From assembly GCF_009720525.1 (NCBI RefSeq), contig NZ_CP043930.1:4558501-4622500 (forward strand): a stretch of DNA of 64,000 nt, given 5' to 3'. The number at the start of each line of letters is the position of its first letter. Positions within the stretch are counted from its first letter, which is position 1. Both the position numbers and the translations under genes were made by a program. Below the pieces are notes generated by a model. That model saw only the letters and a program-made list of their open reading frames with translations. It ran no database searches and was not told the DNA's origin. This DNA comes from Gimesia benthica (GTDB lineage Bacteria > Planctomycetota > Planctomycetia > Planctomycetales > Planctomycetaceae). Positions 18,624 to 27,885 of this stretch are shown one piece after another.

Positions 18624-19562
18624 TCAGCGCTGTGCTCGTTCCTGCTGTTTGACTGCCTGGTAGATGGCTTCCATCTCCTGCAAAGTCGCTTCCTGGATTG
18701 AGCGGCCTTCCGTTTCCAGGGCCTGTTCGATTTTCTGGACCCGCACCTGGAACTTACGGTTACTTTTTCGCAGGGCTTCTTCCGGGTTGATCTTCCAGCG
18801 ACGGGCAATGTTCGCGACCACAAACAGGATGTCTCCCAGTTCGCCTTCCACCCGGGCCTGCAGCTCCGGATCGTCCAGTTCCTGGTCCGCAATGACTTCG
18901 GCTTCCACGGTGGCAGGTGTTTCAGGCAGTCGTCCATCATGAAACAGTTCGTCGGCCAGTTCCTGGATTTCTTCCCGCAGCTTATCAAACAGCATGTCGC
19001 GGTGAGGAAAATCATAACCCACCTTGGCCGCTTTTTCCGCGACCCGCGATGCACGAGCCAAAGCCGGCAGTGCCTCGGGCAGGCCATCAAAGATCGAGCG
19101 CCGCTGTTTTTCCTGGTCTTTGATCTGGTCCCAGTTTTTGCGGACTTCATCCGGCGTTTCCGCACTCACATCACCGAACACATGCGGATGACGTTCAATC
19201 ATCTTGCGGGTCAGGCGGTCAACCACATGAGTTAAATCAAAGCGACCTTCGTCCGCCGCGATCTGTGAGTCGAGCACAATCTGCAGCAGCAGGTCCCCGA
19301 GTTCTTCGATGATATGCTGATCGTTGCCCGAATCGATGGCTTCCAGCAGTTCGTAGGTCTCCTCGAGGGTATAAGGTTTGATCGTTTCCAGCGTCTGTGC
19401 CCGGTCCCAGGGGCAGCCTTCCGGCGATCGCAGTCGGGCAATCACGTCGCAAAGCTTTTCAAAGGCGGGGGTTAGAATGCTATAATCGGGAGGAGTACCC
19501 GGCAGGGGAGCGGAGCTACCCTGAGTGTTCTCGGATCGGGCTGGGGGGACAGAATCTGTCAT
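18624..19562 (-). CDS. mazG: MazG nucleoside triphosphate pyrophosphohydrolase
   Basis: A 312-residue house-cleaning enzyme that hydrolyses (d)NTPs to monophosphates. The first MazG domain has '[15 protein letters not shown]' (44-58) and the metal-binding pattern E67-E68-x2-E71 with E86-E87-x2-D90 ('[10 protein letters not shown]', '[12 protein letters not shown]'). The second, degenerate copy has '[12 protein letters not shown]' and '[16 protein letters not shown]'. The frame stays open to an ATG at 19664, but that stretch looks non-coding and nearly abuts the divergent gene; I start at the ATG at 19562. The N-terminal 25 residues are low-complexity and Pro/Ser-rich. Confidence 0.92.
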   Translation of the reverse strand: MTDSVPPARSENTQGSSAPLPGTPPDYSILTPAFEKLCDVIARLRSPEGCPWDRAQTLETIKPYTLEETYELLEAIDSGNDQHIIEELGDLLLQIVLDSQIAADEGRFDLTHVVDRLTRKMIERHPHVFGDVSAETPDEVRKNWDQIKDQEKQRRSIFDGLPEALPALARASRVAEKAAKVGYDFPHRDMLFDKLREEIQELADELFHDGRLPETPATVEAEVIADQELDDPELQARVEGELGDILFVVANIARRWKINPEEALRKSNRKFQVRVQKIEQALETEGRSIQEATLQEMEAIYQAVKQQERAQR

Positions 19563-19669
19563 TGTGCTACCGTATGATTCACCTGAAGGCTCGGATCGTG
19601 TAGGATGAATGTATCGTAGCGAATTCGCTTGTTCCTGAAAATTCACAACCATTCGATGAGGCATAAATC

Positions 19670-20161
19670 ATGAGTTTTCTCAAGAAAAGTTCACTGGCAG
19701 TCTGTGTAATGATGTTGTCTCTGAGTACCGCGTTCGCCGACGATTCCACTCAGCAGGCGGAACTGGAAAAGAAATTCGAAAAAGAAATGTCCGGTGCCAC
19801 GCTGGTGGGACATTTTACAGTCGATGGCAGAGAGAACGGAAATCCACTCCGCGAGGAACGCTATGATATCGCCTCAGCCAAAAAACTGCAGGGTGACCAG
19901 TGGGTCTTGACAGCCCGTATCAAGTACGGTGACAACGATGTCAATGTCCCGATCCCATTGAATGTCTACTGGGCCGGCGACACTCCGGTGATCTCACTGA
20001 CGAATATTTCGATCCCCGGTCTCGGTAACGCATTCACTTCCCGGGTCATGTTCTACGATGGTCGTTATGCGGGGACCTGGCAGCACGGCAAAGTAGGCGG
20101 AAACCTCTGGGGTAAAATTGAGTACGCCAAAGAGAAAACCGATTCTGAAAACGACAAGTAA
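19670..20161 (+). CDS. Small secreted protein of unknown function
   Basis: A 163-residue protein with a clear signal peptide ('MSFLKKSSLAVCVMMLSLSTAFA'). The mature part is charged at first ('EKKFEKEMSG') and then predicted to be beta-rich ('GHFTVDGRENGNPLREERYDI', 'ISLTNISIPGLGNAFTSRVMFYDGRYAGTWQ'). I do not recognise a named family; similar small exported proteins occur in planctomycetes. The next gene starts 39 bases downstream on the same strand, so co-transcription is likely. Confidence 0.8.
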   Translation: MSFLKKSSLAVCVMMLSLSTAFADDSTQQAELEKKFEKEMSGATLVGHFTVDGRENGNPLREERYDIASAKKLQGDQWVLTARIKYGDNDVNVPIPLNVYWAGDTPVISLTNISIPGLGNAFTSRVMFYDGRYAGTWQHGKVGGNLWGKIEYAKEKTDSENDK

Positions 20162-20200
20162 CAGCAGCCTTTGATTCAGCTAACTGAGGAGTTCCGATTG

Positions 20201-21229
20201 ATGTTCCGAAAATTATGTTCCGTCGCCCTGATGCTGGCCTGGGGTTTGTCTGGCAGTCATACATCGACCGCTGCAGAAAAGTTGCCTGAAGCACAGCCGG
20301 CGGACAATCCGGTTCTCACAAAGATTGAAGTCAAAAGCACGCTGGATCAGAGCATGCAGCCATCTCTCATCTGGGCGCCGAAGTCTGCCAAATCCAGTCC
20401 CACACCATTGTTTGTCTTCCTGCATTCCTGGAGTGGCAATTATAAGCAGAACAACGCCAAGTGGCTTAAAGAGGCACAACAACGCGGATGGATTTACCTG
20501 CATCCCAATTTCCGGGGCGTCAATCAGCAGCCGGAAGCCTGTGGTTCTCGACTGGCTCGACAGGACATTCTCGATGCGATCGACTATGTCATTCAACACT
20601 ATGATGTCGATCAGTCGCGAATCTACCTGGCGGGTTCTTCGGGGGGCGGACACATGACAATGCTCATGGTTGGTCATCATCCGGATCGTTTCTCTGCCGC
20701 CTCGGCCTGGGTCGGCATCAGTGATCTCGCAGACTGGTATCGCTTCCACGTCAAAGATGGTAAACCCCAGCGGTACGCCCAGATGATTCTCAAGTCGCTG
20801 ACTGCCAAACCGGGAACCAGTCAAGAGGTAGATGCCCAGTATCGTGACCGCTCCCCTTTGTACTGGATTGCGAATGCCAGTGAAGTACCGCTGGATCTCA
20901 ACGCCGGTGTCACTGATGGCCAGACCGGTTCCGTGCCCTTCATGCATACACTGAAGGCCTACAATCAGTTGGCGAAAAAGAATAACAGCCCCCTAATTAC
21001 TGATGCAGAAATGCATCAATTGTGGGATCAGGGGAAACTCACAACGCCTCAGTCTGCCGATGAGACCCCTGACGAAACTTACGGCCGCGATATTCATCTC
21101 CGTCGCAAGTCGGGGCAGGCCCGCGTCACCATTTTTGAAGGGGGGCATGAAGGATTACCGGAACCAGCCTGCGCCTGGCTGTCGCAGCAGTCTCGTGATA
21201 CTTCCAGCTTTGGAAAAGGGTCAGACTGA
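20201..21229 (+). CDS. Secreted alpha/beta hydrolase (PHB-depolymerase / prolyl-oligopeptidase-like esterase)
   Basis: A 342-residue exported serine hydrolase. Residues 1-25 form a signal peptide. 'PLFVFLHSWSGN' gives the oxyanion region and 'YLAGSSGGGHMTML' the nucleophile elbow, with Ser147 as the likely nucleophile (G-x-S-x-G). The C-terminal 'VTIFEGGHEG' probably carries the catalytic histidine. The fold resembles esterase/PHB depolymerase and S9-like hydrolases; the substrate is unknown. A TTG at 20171 opens the frame, but the ATG at 20201 begins the signal peptide and has GAGGAG about ten bases upstream. Confidence 0.85.
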   Translation: MFRKLCSVALMLAWGLSGSHTSTAAEKLPEAQPADNPVLTKIEVKSTLDQSMQPSLIWAPKSAKSSPTPLFVFLHSWSGNYKQNNAKWLKEAQQRGWIYLHPNFRGVNQQPEACGSRLARQDILDAIDYVIQHYDVDQSRIYLAGSSGGGHMTMLMVGHHPDRFSAASAWVGISDLADWYRFHVKDGKPQRYAQMILKSLTAKPGTSQEVDAQYRDRSPLYWIANASEVPLDLNAGVTDGQTGSVPFMHTLKAYNQLAKKNNSPLITDAEMHQLWDQGKLTTPQSADETPDETYGRDIHLRRKSGQARVTIFEGGHEGLPEPACAWLSQQSRDTSSFGKGSD

Positions 21230-21487
21230 GAGATCGGAAGGACGTGTACACGCTTCACTGGGGCTGTTGACGCGTGCCTGGTTAATCTGCTGCTTCAGGG
21301 GGTTCTGCAGAGAGCTTGCGGAATAAGCCTGTTCTGCGGGTTCTTGCGCAGCAGTCTTCGAATTCGCTTAGGTCGGATCGTTTGGGGCAATTGACTATTC
21401 AAACCCTGACCCGCCTTCGCGTACAATACAGGCTGTCCCAAGCCTCAAACCTGCTTGCGAATTATTTCAACCTGAGAGTCAGTTACT

Positions 21488-24466
21488 TTGGACCGTCAAC
21501 AGCAACGAATCGCAGAAGATCTCTCCAGCCTGATTGCAGGTGATGTGCGATGCGATCCGGTGTCGTTGTCGATTTACTCGAGCGATGCCAGCCTCTATCA
21601 GATGCCTCCCCTCTGTGTCGCCTATCCCCGTGATCGCGAGGATATGATCGCCATCGCCCGGTATGCCTCGGAGATGCATATCCCCATCATCCCCCGTGGT
21701 GCAGGAACGGGCCTGGTCGGAGATGCGATCGGCACCGGAATTGTAATTGACTGCTCGCGGTTTATGACCGGATTTGAACTACTCAATGACAATCTGATTC
21801 TGGTCCAGCCCGGCGTGGTACATGCGCGTCTCAATCGCTATCTCAAGCCGCTGGGTCTCTATTTCCCTCCGGATCCCTCAAATACAGAAGTCACGACAGT
21901 CGGCAGCATGCTGGCCATCGATGCTGCCGGCTCCCGTGCAATTCGCGTCGGATCGACCCGCGATCATGTCAATCGCATTGAAGTCGTGCTGGCAGACGGA
22001 ACCTGTTTTGATGTGGGGAACGAAAGTCTGTCGATTCTCAATCAGCCTGTCGCCGGTTCGAGTACCTCTCTGCTCAGTGAACCGTCCCCCGAAGTACGCG
22101 GCGAACAGACCCGACGAACGATTCTGAGTAAAATGTCGAAGCTGCTCACCGATAATGCTCAGCTCATTCAGGAGAAGCAGCGTACCGGAATTCCCAACTG
22201 CAGCGGCTACTTTCTCAAAGGGATTAAATCACGCGATCACCTCAACCTGGCGCGCATGCTGGTGGGATCCGAAGGAACGCTCGGACTGTTCACCTCGGCG
22301 ATTTTGCACGTTTCTCCATTACCCGCTCATCGCGGCGTCGCGCTGCTTCTGTTCGGAGATCTCTCCTCAGCGATCAAGGCCGTGCAGACCATCATCCAAG
22401 AGCAACCCTCGGCATGCGATCTGCTCGACCGTCGTCTGTTGTCGCTGGCGCGGGACGCTGATCCCCGCTTCGCTTCGCTGATTTCACCTGCAGCCGAAGC
22501 GGCACTGCTCGTAGAGCAGGTTGGCTTCAGTGATGCCCAGGTTCAGCAGCGTCTGCACAACGTAACGCTGGCTGTAAAAAACATTAACTCCCGCGTGGTA
22601 GTGGCTATGGAAACACACCAGCCGGATGAGGTTGATTTCCTCTGGTCATTGCCTCAAAAAGTGGTGCCTTCGCTCAGTCGTCTCCCGGGGGAGTCCCGAC
22701 CGCAGCCCTTTGTCGAAGACATCGCGGTGCCTCCGGAACGGCTTAACGAGTTCTCACAGAAAGCGCAGAAAGTCTTTCAACGCCACGAAGTGACGGCTAC
22801 GTTTTACGCGCACGCCGCCTCGGGGCAGATTCACCTGAGACCCTTTCTGCCTGCTCTGACCGAGCAGAATGCACCCATTCTGGAAAGCATTGCCCGCGAC
22901 CTCTACCAGACGGTCTTTTCCGTTAACGGAACCATCAGTGGAGAGCACGGCGACGGCCTGGCACGCACGGCGTTCCTCCGTTCCCAGTACGGCGATCTCT
23001 ATCGTGTCTTCCGTGAAGTCAAAGACATCTTCGATCCCAGTAACCTGCTCAATCCCGGCAAGATCATCAACGATGATCCGCACGTGACGATCCGCAACCT
23101 GCGTCCCGTGCCTGAAAAGTTTCCTGAGCTGATCGACCTGCAGTTGAACTGGACGCCCCAGGAATTGCAGAACGAGGCCAGTCGCTGTAACGGCTGTGGT
23201 TCCTGTCGTCGTCAGGATGACGGTTCCCGCATGTGTCCCGTCTTTCGTATCGAACCTGTCGAAGAAGCTTCACCCCGCGCCAAAGCCAACCTGTTTCGCG
23301 GTCTGCTCTCGGGAGCGATTCATCCCAATGAGCTCTCCTCTCAGGATACCAAGCGACTCGCGGATACCTGCGTGAACTGCAAGCAGTGCGTGCTCGACTG
23401 TCCTTCCTCGGTGAATATTCCGCAGATGGCCATCGAAGCCAAGGCGGCATACGTTTCCGCGAATGGACTCGACCACACAGACTGGATTCTCTCCCGTGCC
23501 CATTCCTTCGGTGCGCTCGGTAGTACCCTTTCTATGGCTGCCAACTGGGCGATCAATAATTCGACGGCCCGCTGGGTCATGGAAAAGATGATGGGCATTC
23601 ATCGGCACCGGAAGTTGCCCCTGTTTTCCCGCAGATCGTTTCTGCGGTCGGTCCCACGCAAACTGACGAAACGACCCCGACCGGGAAGCGATCCCGATCT
23701 TGTGATCTTTTTCGTTGATTACTACGCCAACTACCATGATCCTGAACTCGCGCATGCCCTGTTGGCCATTCTGCAACATAACCAGATTCCGGTTTACATT
23801 CCGCCCCTGCAGCTTGCTTCTGGCATGGCGATGGTGTCGGCAGGAGATCTGATCGCGGCACGTAGTCTGGCGAAGGAAAACATTCAGATCCTGAGTGAAT
23901 TCGCCCGCGAAGGGCATCGCATCGTCTGTACCGAGCCGGCAGCCGCCATCTGTCTCAAGCAGGAATATCCGATGCTGGTCCCCGGAGAAGACAGCGAGGT
24001 AATCGCGAGCCAGGTACTGGAAGCGGGAGAATATCTGTGGGAGCGGCGTGAATCAGGTCGTTTGAGGACCGATTTCGGGCGGCTGGCGATGGAACTGGAT
24101 TATCATACCCCCTGTCATATCAAGGCTTTATCGTCGCGGTCCGCTCTGAAAGAGCTTCTCGCTTTGATTCCTGAGCTGCAGGTGAATACAATTGAAAAAG
24201 GTTGTTCGGGTATGGCTGGTACTTACGGCCTGGCCCGGGAAACCTTTGAGACTTCCAAGCAGATCGGTCAGGAGTTGATCGATCATATGAAAATAACGAA
24301 TGTTCACGCGGGTGCGACGGAGTGCAGCAGCTGTAAAATGCAGATGGAGCAGGAATCTGCGATTCCCACCATTCATCCGATCAAGCTACTGGCGCTTTCT
24401 TATGGGCTCATGCCAGAACTCGAACGGTCTTTGCAGCCCCAGAAGAAAAAACTGGTCGTATCATGA
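21488..24466 (+). CDS. Fused FAD-linked oxidase and iron-sulfur protein (D-lactate/glycolate dehydrogenase-like)
   Basis: A 992-residue fusion equivalent to GlcD plus GlcF. The FAD-binding PCMH part lies near residues 30-260 ('PIIPRGAGTGLVGDAIG', 'FPPDPSNTEVTTVGSMLAIDAAGS'), followed by the FAD-oxidase C-terminal domain ('FYAHAASGQIHLRPF', 'SGEHGDGLARTAFL'). Two 4Fe-4S motifs come next ('CNGCGSCRRQDDGSRMCPVFR', 'CVNCKQCVLDCPSSVNIP') and then a cysteine-rich CCG-type domain ('YHTPCHIKAL', 'GCSGMAGTYG', 'CSSCKMQME'). It probably oxidises a 2-hydroxyacid such as D-lactate and passes electrons to the respiratory chain. The start is TTG at 21488; the next ATG would cut the FAD domain. Its stop overlaps the moaD start by four bases. 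Confidence 0.9.
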   Translation: MDRQQQRIAEDLSSLIAGDVRCDPVSLSIYSSDASLYQMPPLCVAYPRDREDMIAIARYASEMHIPIIPRGAGTGLVGDAIGTGIVIDCSRFMTGFELLNDNLILVQPGVVHARLNRYLKPLGLYFPPDPSNTEVTTVGSMLAIDAAGSRAIRVGSTRDHVNRIEVVLADGTCFDVGNESLSILNQPVAGSSTSLLSEPSPEVRGEQTRRTILSKMSKLLTDNAQLIQEKQRTGIPNCSGYFLKGIKSRDHLNLARMLVGSEGTLGLFTSAILHVSPLPAHRGVALLLFGDLSSAIKAVQTIIQEQPSACDLLDRRLLSLARDADPRFASLISPAAEAALLVEQVGFSDAQVQQRLHNVTLAVKNINSRVVVAMETHQPDEVDFLWSLPQKVVPSLSRLPGESRPQPFVEDIAVPPERLNEFSQKAQKVFQRHEVTATFYAHAASGQIHLRPFLPALTEQNAPILESIARDLYQTVFSVNGTISGEHGDGLARTAFLRSQYGDLYRVFREVKDIFDPSNLLNPGKIINDDPHVTIRNLRPVPEKFPELIDLQLNWTPQELQNEASRCNGCGSCRRQDDGSRMCPVFRIEPVEEASPRAKANLFRGLLSGAIHPNELSSQDTKRLADTCVNCKQCVLDCPSSVNIPQMAIEAKAAYVSANGLDHTDWILSRAHSFGALGSTLSMAANWAINNSTARWVMEKMMGIHRHRKLPLFSRRSFLRSVPRKLTKRPRPGSDPDLVIFFVDYYANYHDPELAHALLAILQHNQIPVYIPPLQLASGMAMVSAGDLIAARSLAKENIQILSEFAREGHRIVCTEPAAAICLKQEYPMLVPGEDSEVIASQVLEAGEYLWERRESGRLRTDFGRLAMELDYHTPCHIKALSSRSALKELLALIPELQVNTIEKGCSGMAGTYGLARETFETSKQIGQELIDHMKITNVHAGATECSSCKMQMEQESAIPTIHPIKLLALSYGLMPELERSLQPQKKKLVVS

Positions 24467-24717
24467 CAGCCTCCTCCATTCAGGTCCGTTTATTTGCCCG
24501 TGCCCGGGAACTGGCCGGCAGTGATACCATCAGGGTCAAAGCTGTTGATAACATGACGGTAGCCGGATTGCGATCTGCGATTGCAGAACAGTATCCCGAA
24601 CTGCAGCCCTTGAGCGGTCAACTGTTTATCGCCATCGACAATGCCTATGCAGGCGAAGAACAGCCACTCACCGCAGAACAGGAAATCGCCTGTTTCCCGC
24701 CGGTAAGCGGTGGATGA
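24463..24717 (+). CDS. moaD: Molybdopterin synthase small subunit (sulfur carrier MoaD)
   Basis: An 84-residue ubiquitin-fold protein ending in the required Gly-Gly ('FPPVSGG'), which is thiocarboxylated and donates sulfur to precursor Z. 'VRLFARARELAGSDTIRV' is the typical N-terminus. The ATGA overlap with the preceding flavoprotein gene implies translational coupling; moaE follows after 36 bases. Confidence 0.93.
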   Translation: MTASSIQVRLFARARELAGSDTIRVKAVDNMTVAGLRSAIAEQYPELQPLSGQLFIAIDNAYAGEEQPLTAEQEIACFPPVSGG

Positions 24718-24753
24718 CTCGTCCGAGTAAAAAACATTAAAACTGGGAGCATC

Positions 24754-25185
24754 ATGCCCGACTCGATTGCGATTGTAGAAGAACCTATTGACTACACTGC
24801 CCTGACCGAACAGGTTCGTTCGAATGCCTGTGGTGCCGTGGTGCTGTTTATGGGGACGGTCCGGGAAATGACCCAGGACAAGCAGACCGTCGCTCTCGAT
24901 TACGAAGCGTACCCGGAGATGGCGTATAAAACGATGCAGCAGTTGATCGACGAAGCCCGCGCGAAATGGGACGTGCATTTAATCGGCATTGAACATCGCG
25001 TCGGTCATCTGACACTAGGGGAAATCAGCGTGGCGATCGCCGTCAGCTCGGCTCATCGCAGTGAAGCGTTCGAGGCGGGGCGGTTCCTGATTGATCGCCT
25101 GAAAGAAATCGTTCCTATCTGGAAAAAAGAGAACTGGGCCGACGGGACCACGGAATGGGAGCATCCGGGGATCACGGCAGAATAA
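24754..25185 (+). CDS. moaE: Molybdopterin synthase catalytic subunit MoaE
   Basis: A 143-residue large subunit that, with MoaD, inserts the dithiolene sulfurs into molybdopterin. It has 'GAVVLFMGTVREMT', 'YEAYPEMAYKTM', the 'HRVGHLTLGEISVAIAVSSAHR' core and the catalytic lysine region 'IVPIWKKENWADG'. It carries a GGGAG ribosome binding site a few bases upstream of the ATG. Confidence 0.95.
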   Translation: MPDSIAIVEEPIDYTALTEQVRSNACGAVVLFMGTVREMTQDKQTVALDYEAYPEMAYKTMQQLIDEARAKWDVHLIGIEHRVGHLTLGEISVAIAVSSAHRSEAFEAGRFLIDRLKEIVPIWKKENWADGTTEWEHPGITAE

Positions 25186-25288
25186 TTCCTGTGGAACCGC
25201 AGATCGCGGCTATAATAGTAGATAAACAAATCATTGGACTTTAATAACCACGTCAGCGTTTAACCGACGTCAAACGCGAGAGGCATTG

Positions 25289-26290
25289 ATGGAACTGCAG
25301 AATCAGCTCATCGATTCATTCGGACGGGCGCATAACAACCTGAGAATCAGCGTCACCGATCGCTGTAATATCCGCTGCTTTTACTGCATGCCTTCGGAAG
25401 ATGTCCAGTTCGTCCACCGCAGCAAGATCCTCTCCTTTGAAGAGATTGTACGATTCGTGCGACTGGTGGCCCCGCTCGGAGTCAATAAAATCCGCCTGAC
25501 CGGGGGAGAGCCTCTGGTTCGCAAAAACATTCCGGAGCTGGTCAAGATGATCGCCGACATCCCCGGCATTCAGGATATCGGGATCACCACTAACGGAATT
25601 CTGTTGCCTCAATACGCCCAAGCTCTGTTCGATGCCGGACTCAGGCGAATTAATATCAGTCTGGATGCATTGAACGCACAGAAATTCCAGGAGATCACCC
25701 GACGGGACGATTACGAGAAAGTGCGGGAAGGAATTCGTGCTGCTCACGCGGCTGGATTTGATCCCGTTAAAATCAATGCCGTCTCAATCCGCAATCTGAC
25801 TGAAAATGAGATAGTTCCTTTTGGGCAGCTGGCCCGGGAAACCGGGGCGGAAATCCGCTTTATCGAATTCATGCCCCTCGATGCCGACAACAAATGGGAA
25901 CGCGACAAGGTTCTGTTCGCACAGGAGATCAGCGACATTCTCACGCAAGGGATCATGCCGCTGGTGCCTGTTGAGCAGACCGACAAAAGTGCCCCCGCAT
26001 CAGACTTTGTGTTTGAAGACGGCGTCGGGCGAATTGGCTTTATTGCCTCGATCAGTAACCCGTTCTGCATGAGTTGCAACCGGTTTCGTCTGACTGCGGA
26101 CGGCAAGTTAAGAAACTGCCTCTTCAGCCTGGATGAGACCGATATCCGCAAACTCTTCCGTACAGACGCACCCGATACGGAAGTCATCGACGCCGTGAAA
26201 AACAGCATCGCTGCCAAAAAAGAGGGGCACGAAATCAATACCGCCCGTTTCATCCAGCCCGATCGTCCCATGTATTCCATCGGAGGCTGA
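25289..26290 (+). CDS. moaA: GTP 3',8-cyclase (radical SAM) MoaA
   Basis: A 333-residue first enzyme of molybdenum-cofactor synthesis, which rearranges GTP. The radical-SAM cysteines are C26, C30 and C33 ('CNIRCFYC'). The C-terminal 4Fe-4S cluster that binds GTP is in 'CMSCNRFRLTADGKLRNCLF', and the protein ends with the conserved 'SIGG'. A TTG at 25286 precedes the ATG at 25289; GAGAGG about ten bases upstream fits the ATG. A TATAAT hexamer at 25211-25216 could be part of a separate promoter, but no good -35 pairs with it. moaC and moaB are not in the window. Confidence 0.95.
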   Translation: MELQNQLIDSFGRAHNNLRISVTDRCNIRCFYCMPSEDVQFVHRSKILSFEEIVRFVRLVAPLGVNKIRLTGGEPLVRKNIPELVKMIADIPGIQDIGITTNGILLPQYAQALFDAGLRRINISLDALNAQKFQEITRRDDYEKVREGIRAAHAAGFDPVKINAVSIRNLTENEIVPFGQLARETGAEIRFIEFMPLDADNKWERDKVLFAQEISDILTQGIMPLVPVEQTDKSAPASDFVFEDGVGRIGFIASISNPFCMSCNRFRLTADGKLRNCLFSLDETDIRKLFRTDAPDTEVIDAVKNSIAAKKEGHEINTARFIQPDRPMYSIGG

Positions 26291-26323
26291 TTTCGCAGGT
26301 TCCTTCCTGACGGTGAACGATTC

Positions 26324-27496
26324 ATGAACGAGCAGCAGATCTATCTGGATAACGCGGCGACCAGCTATCCTAAGCCGGATACAGTTTATACCGCCATCAA
26401 CGAATACAATCGCCACTGCGGTGCACCTGTCGGCCGAGGGACCTACCGAAAATCGGTCGAGGTACAATCCGATGTCGATCAGTGCCGCAAGCTGGCAGCC
26501 GAAGTTTTGGGGGCGAGCCGACCTGAAGAAGTAAGCTTCACGTTTAATGGCACCGACAGTCTCAACACAGTGATTCACGGTCTACTCCGCCCGGGCGATC
26601 ACGTCATTACATCCGATGTTGAGCATAATTCCGTGCTCCGTCCCTTACAGACACTGAAACAGCGCTGGGGACTGGAGGTGACGCATATCCCTGCGAATGC
26701 AGAGTCAGTCGTTGATCCGCTCGCTTTTAAACAGGCACTCCGCAAAAATACCCGGCTCATCATCCTGAACCATGCTTCGAATGTCACCGGCAGCATTCAA
26801 CCCATTGATGAAGTGGGAGAGATCGCTCGTGAGGCGGGGGTACTCTTTCTGGTCGACGCTGCACAGTCTGTCGGTCATCTCCCCCTGAACGTTTCCGCTC
26901 AGCCGATCGACTTTCTGGCATGTCCCGGACATAAGGGGCTGCTAGGCCCTTTGGGGACCGGGCTGGTTTATATCCGGTCCGATCTGGCGGAGCAGGTCGA
27001 AAGCCTGAAGCAGGGCGGGACAGGGACCAGCAGTGAAGAAGAGACCCAGCCCCTGACTCAACCCGATAAATATGAGGCGGGCAACCACAACACTCCCGGG
27101 CTGGTTGGTTTAAAAGCTGCACTGGAATACCTGCAGGACAGAGGCCTTGAGGATATCAGGCGGCACGAACAGGAGTTGACGGGGTGTCTTTTGGAAGGCT
27201 TCCGTTCTCTCTCTGGCTTTGAAGTCCCCGGACCGCAGGAGGTAGCAGACCGGGTGGGGGTGGTCAGCCTGATCAATCAGGCGGTGGAGCCACAGGTGCT
27301 GGCATCGATTCTTGATGAAAACTTCGGGATTCAGGTTCGAGCCGGTCTGCACTGTGCTCCGCGCATTCATAACTCAATTCGTTCCGCAGAGTGGGGTGGC
27401 ACGATTCGCTTCAGTCCCGGGCCTTTTACAACACTGTCTCAGATTGAGACAACGCTCTCTGCGATGCAGGAGCTGGCCGTTTCTTTTTCAGTCTGA
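26324..27496 (+). CDS. Cysteine-desulfurase-family aminotransferase class V
   Basis: A 390-residue PLP enzyme. It begins 'IYLDNAATSYPKP', has the PLP lysine at K204 in 'CPGHKGLLGPLGTG' and the loop cysteine C344 in 'RAGLHCAPRIHN'. This fits the SufS-like group of 'cysteine desulfurase family' proteins, which take sulfur from cysteine. It follows moaA by 33 bases and could supply the sulfur that loads MoaD; that role is inference from position. A MoeB-type adenylyltransferase is not present nearby. Confidence 0.88.
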   Translation: MNEQQIYLDNAATSYPKPDTVYTAINEYNRHCGAPVGRGTYRKSVEVQSDVDQCRKLAAEVLGASRPEEVSFTFNGTDSLNTVIHGLLRPGDHVITSDVEHNSVLRPLQTLKQRWGLEVTHIPANAESVVDPLAFKQALRKNTRLIILNHASNVTGSIQPIDEVGEIAREAGVLFLVDAAQSVGHLPLNVSAQPIDFLACPGHKGLLGPLGTGLVYIRSDLAEQVESLKQGGTGTSSEEETQPLTQPDKYEAGNHNTPGLVGLKAALEYLQDRGLEDIRRHEQELTGCLLEGFRSLSGFEVPGPQEVADRVGVVSLINQAVEPQVLASILDENFGIQVRAGLHCAPRIHNSIRSAEWGGTIRFSPGPFTTLSQIETTLSAMQELAVSFSV

Positions 27497-27885
27497 TCCC
27501 CGTTAATGACGATGAGTGAATAGAGACGCCATTTTCGGCGTAAAACCTGCCGGGGAAAACTCTTCGAGTATTTTTTGTATAGCAATTACTTGCTTGACAC
27601 TCTTCCTCATTCACTTCAAAATTAAAATAGGCAATTCTAGCTCGACCTATCTGCAAACTCTTACCCTGAATGAAACATGATGAACCGAGATTAATCAGCT
27701 CAGTCGAACTGGGTTTGATCGGTGCTGGAGTCGTAACAGGGGCCTGTTTCTGCCGAGCGAATCGCCTTGAGTTCATAGAAATTTCACAAACCAGATCGAA
27801 CCAGAGTCTTGATTCCCTGCATGCGTTATGGGACAAACAAAAAGCGTTGCTGGTGAAATCTGATTCTAATCCGTGGAGAAATTGA
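27497..27885. other. Intergenic region before the pilus-like locus
   Basis: About 390 bases separate the moa cluster from the first secretion ATPase. A 71-codon frame at 27670-27885 ends exactly at the ATPase start but lacks a binding site and recognisable features, so I leave it out. The AT-rich middle part (about 27560-27660) probably contains the promoter. Confidence 0.5.

Noticed and set aside
25211-25216. TATAAT upstream of moaA as a separate promoter
   Set aside because: No -35 element at suitable spacing; the hexamer alone is not enough.
27670-27885. A 71-codon frame abutting the first GspE/PilB gene
   Set aside because: No binding site and no family resemblance; it probably overlaps the leader of the ATPase gene.
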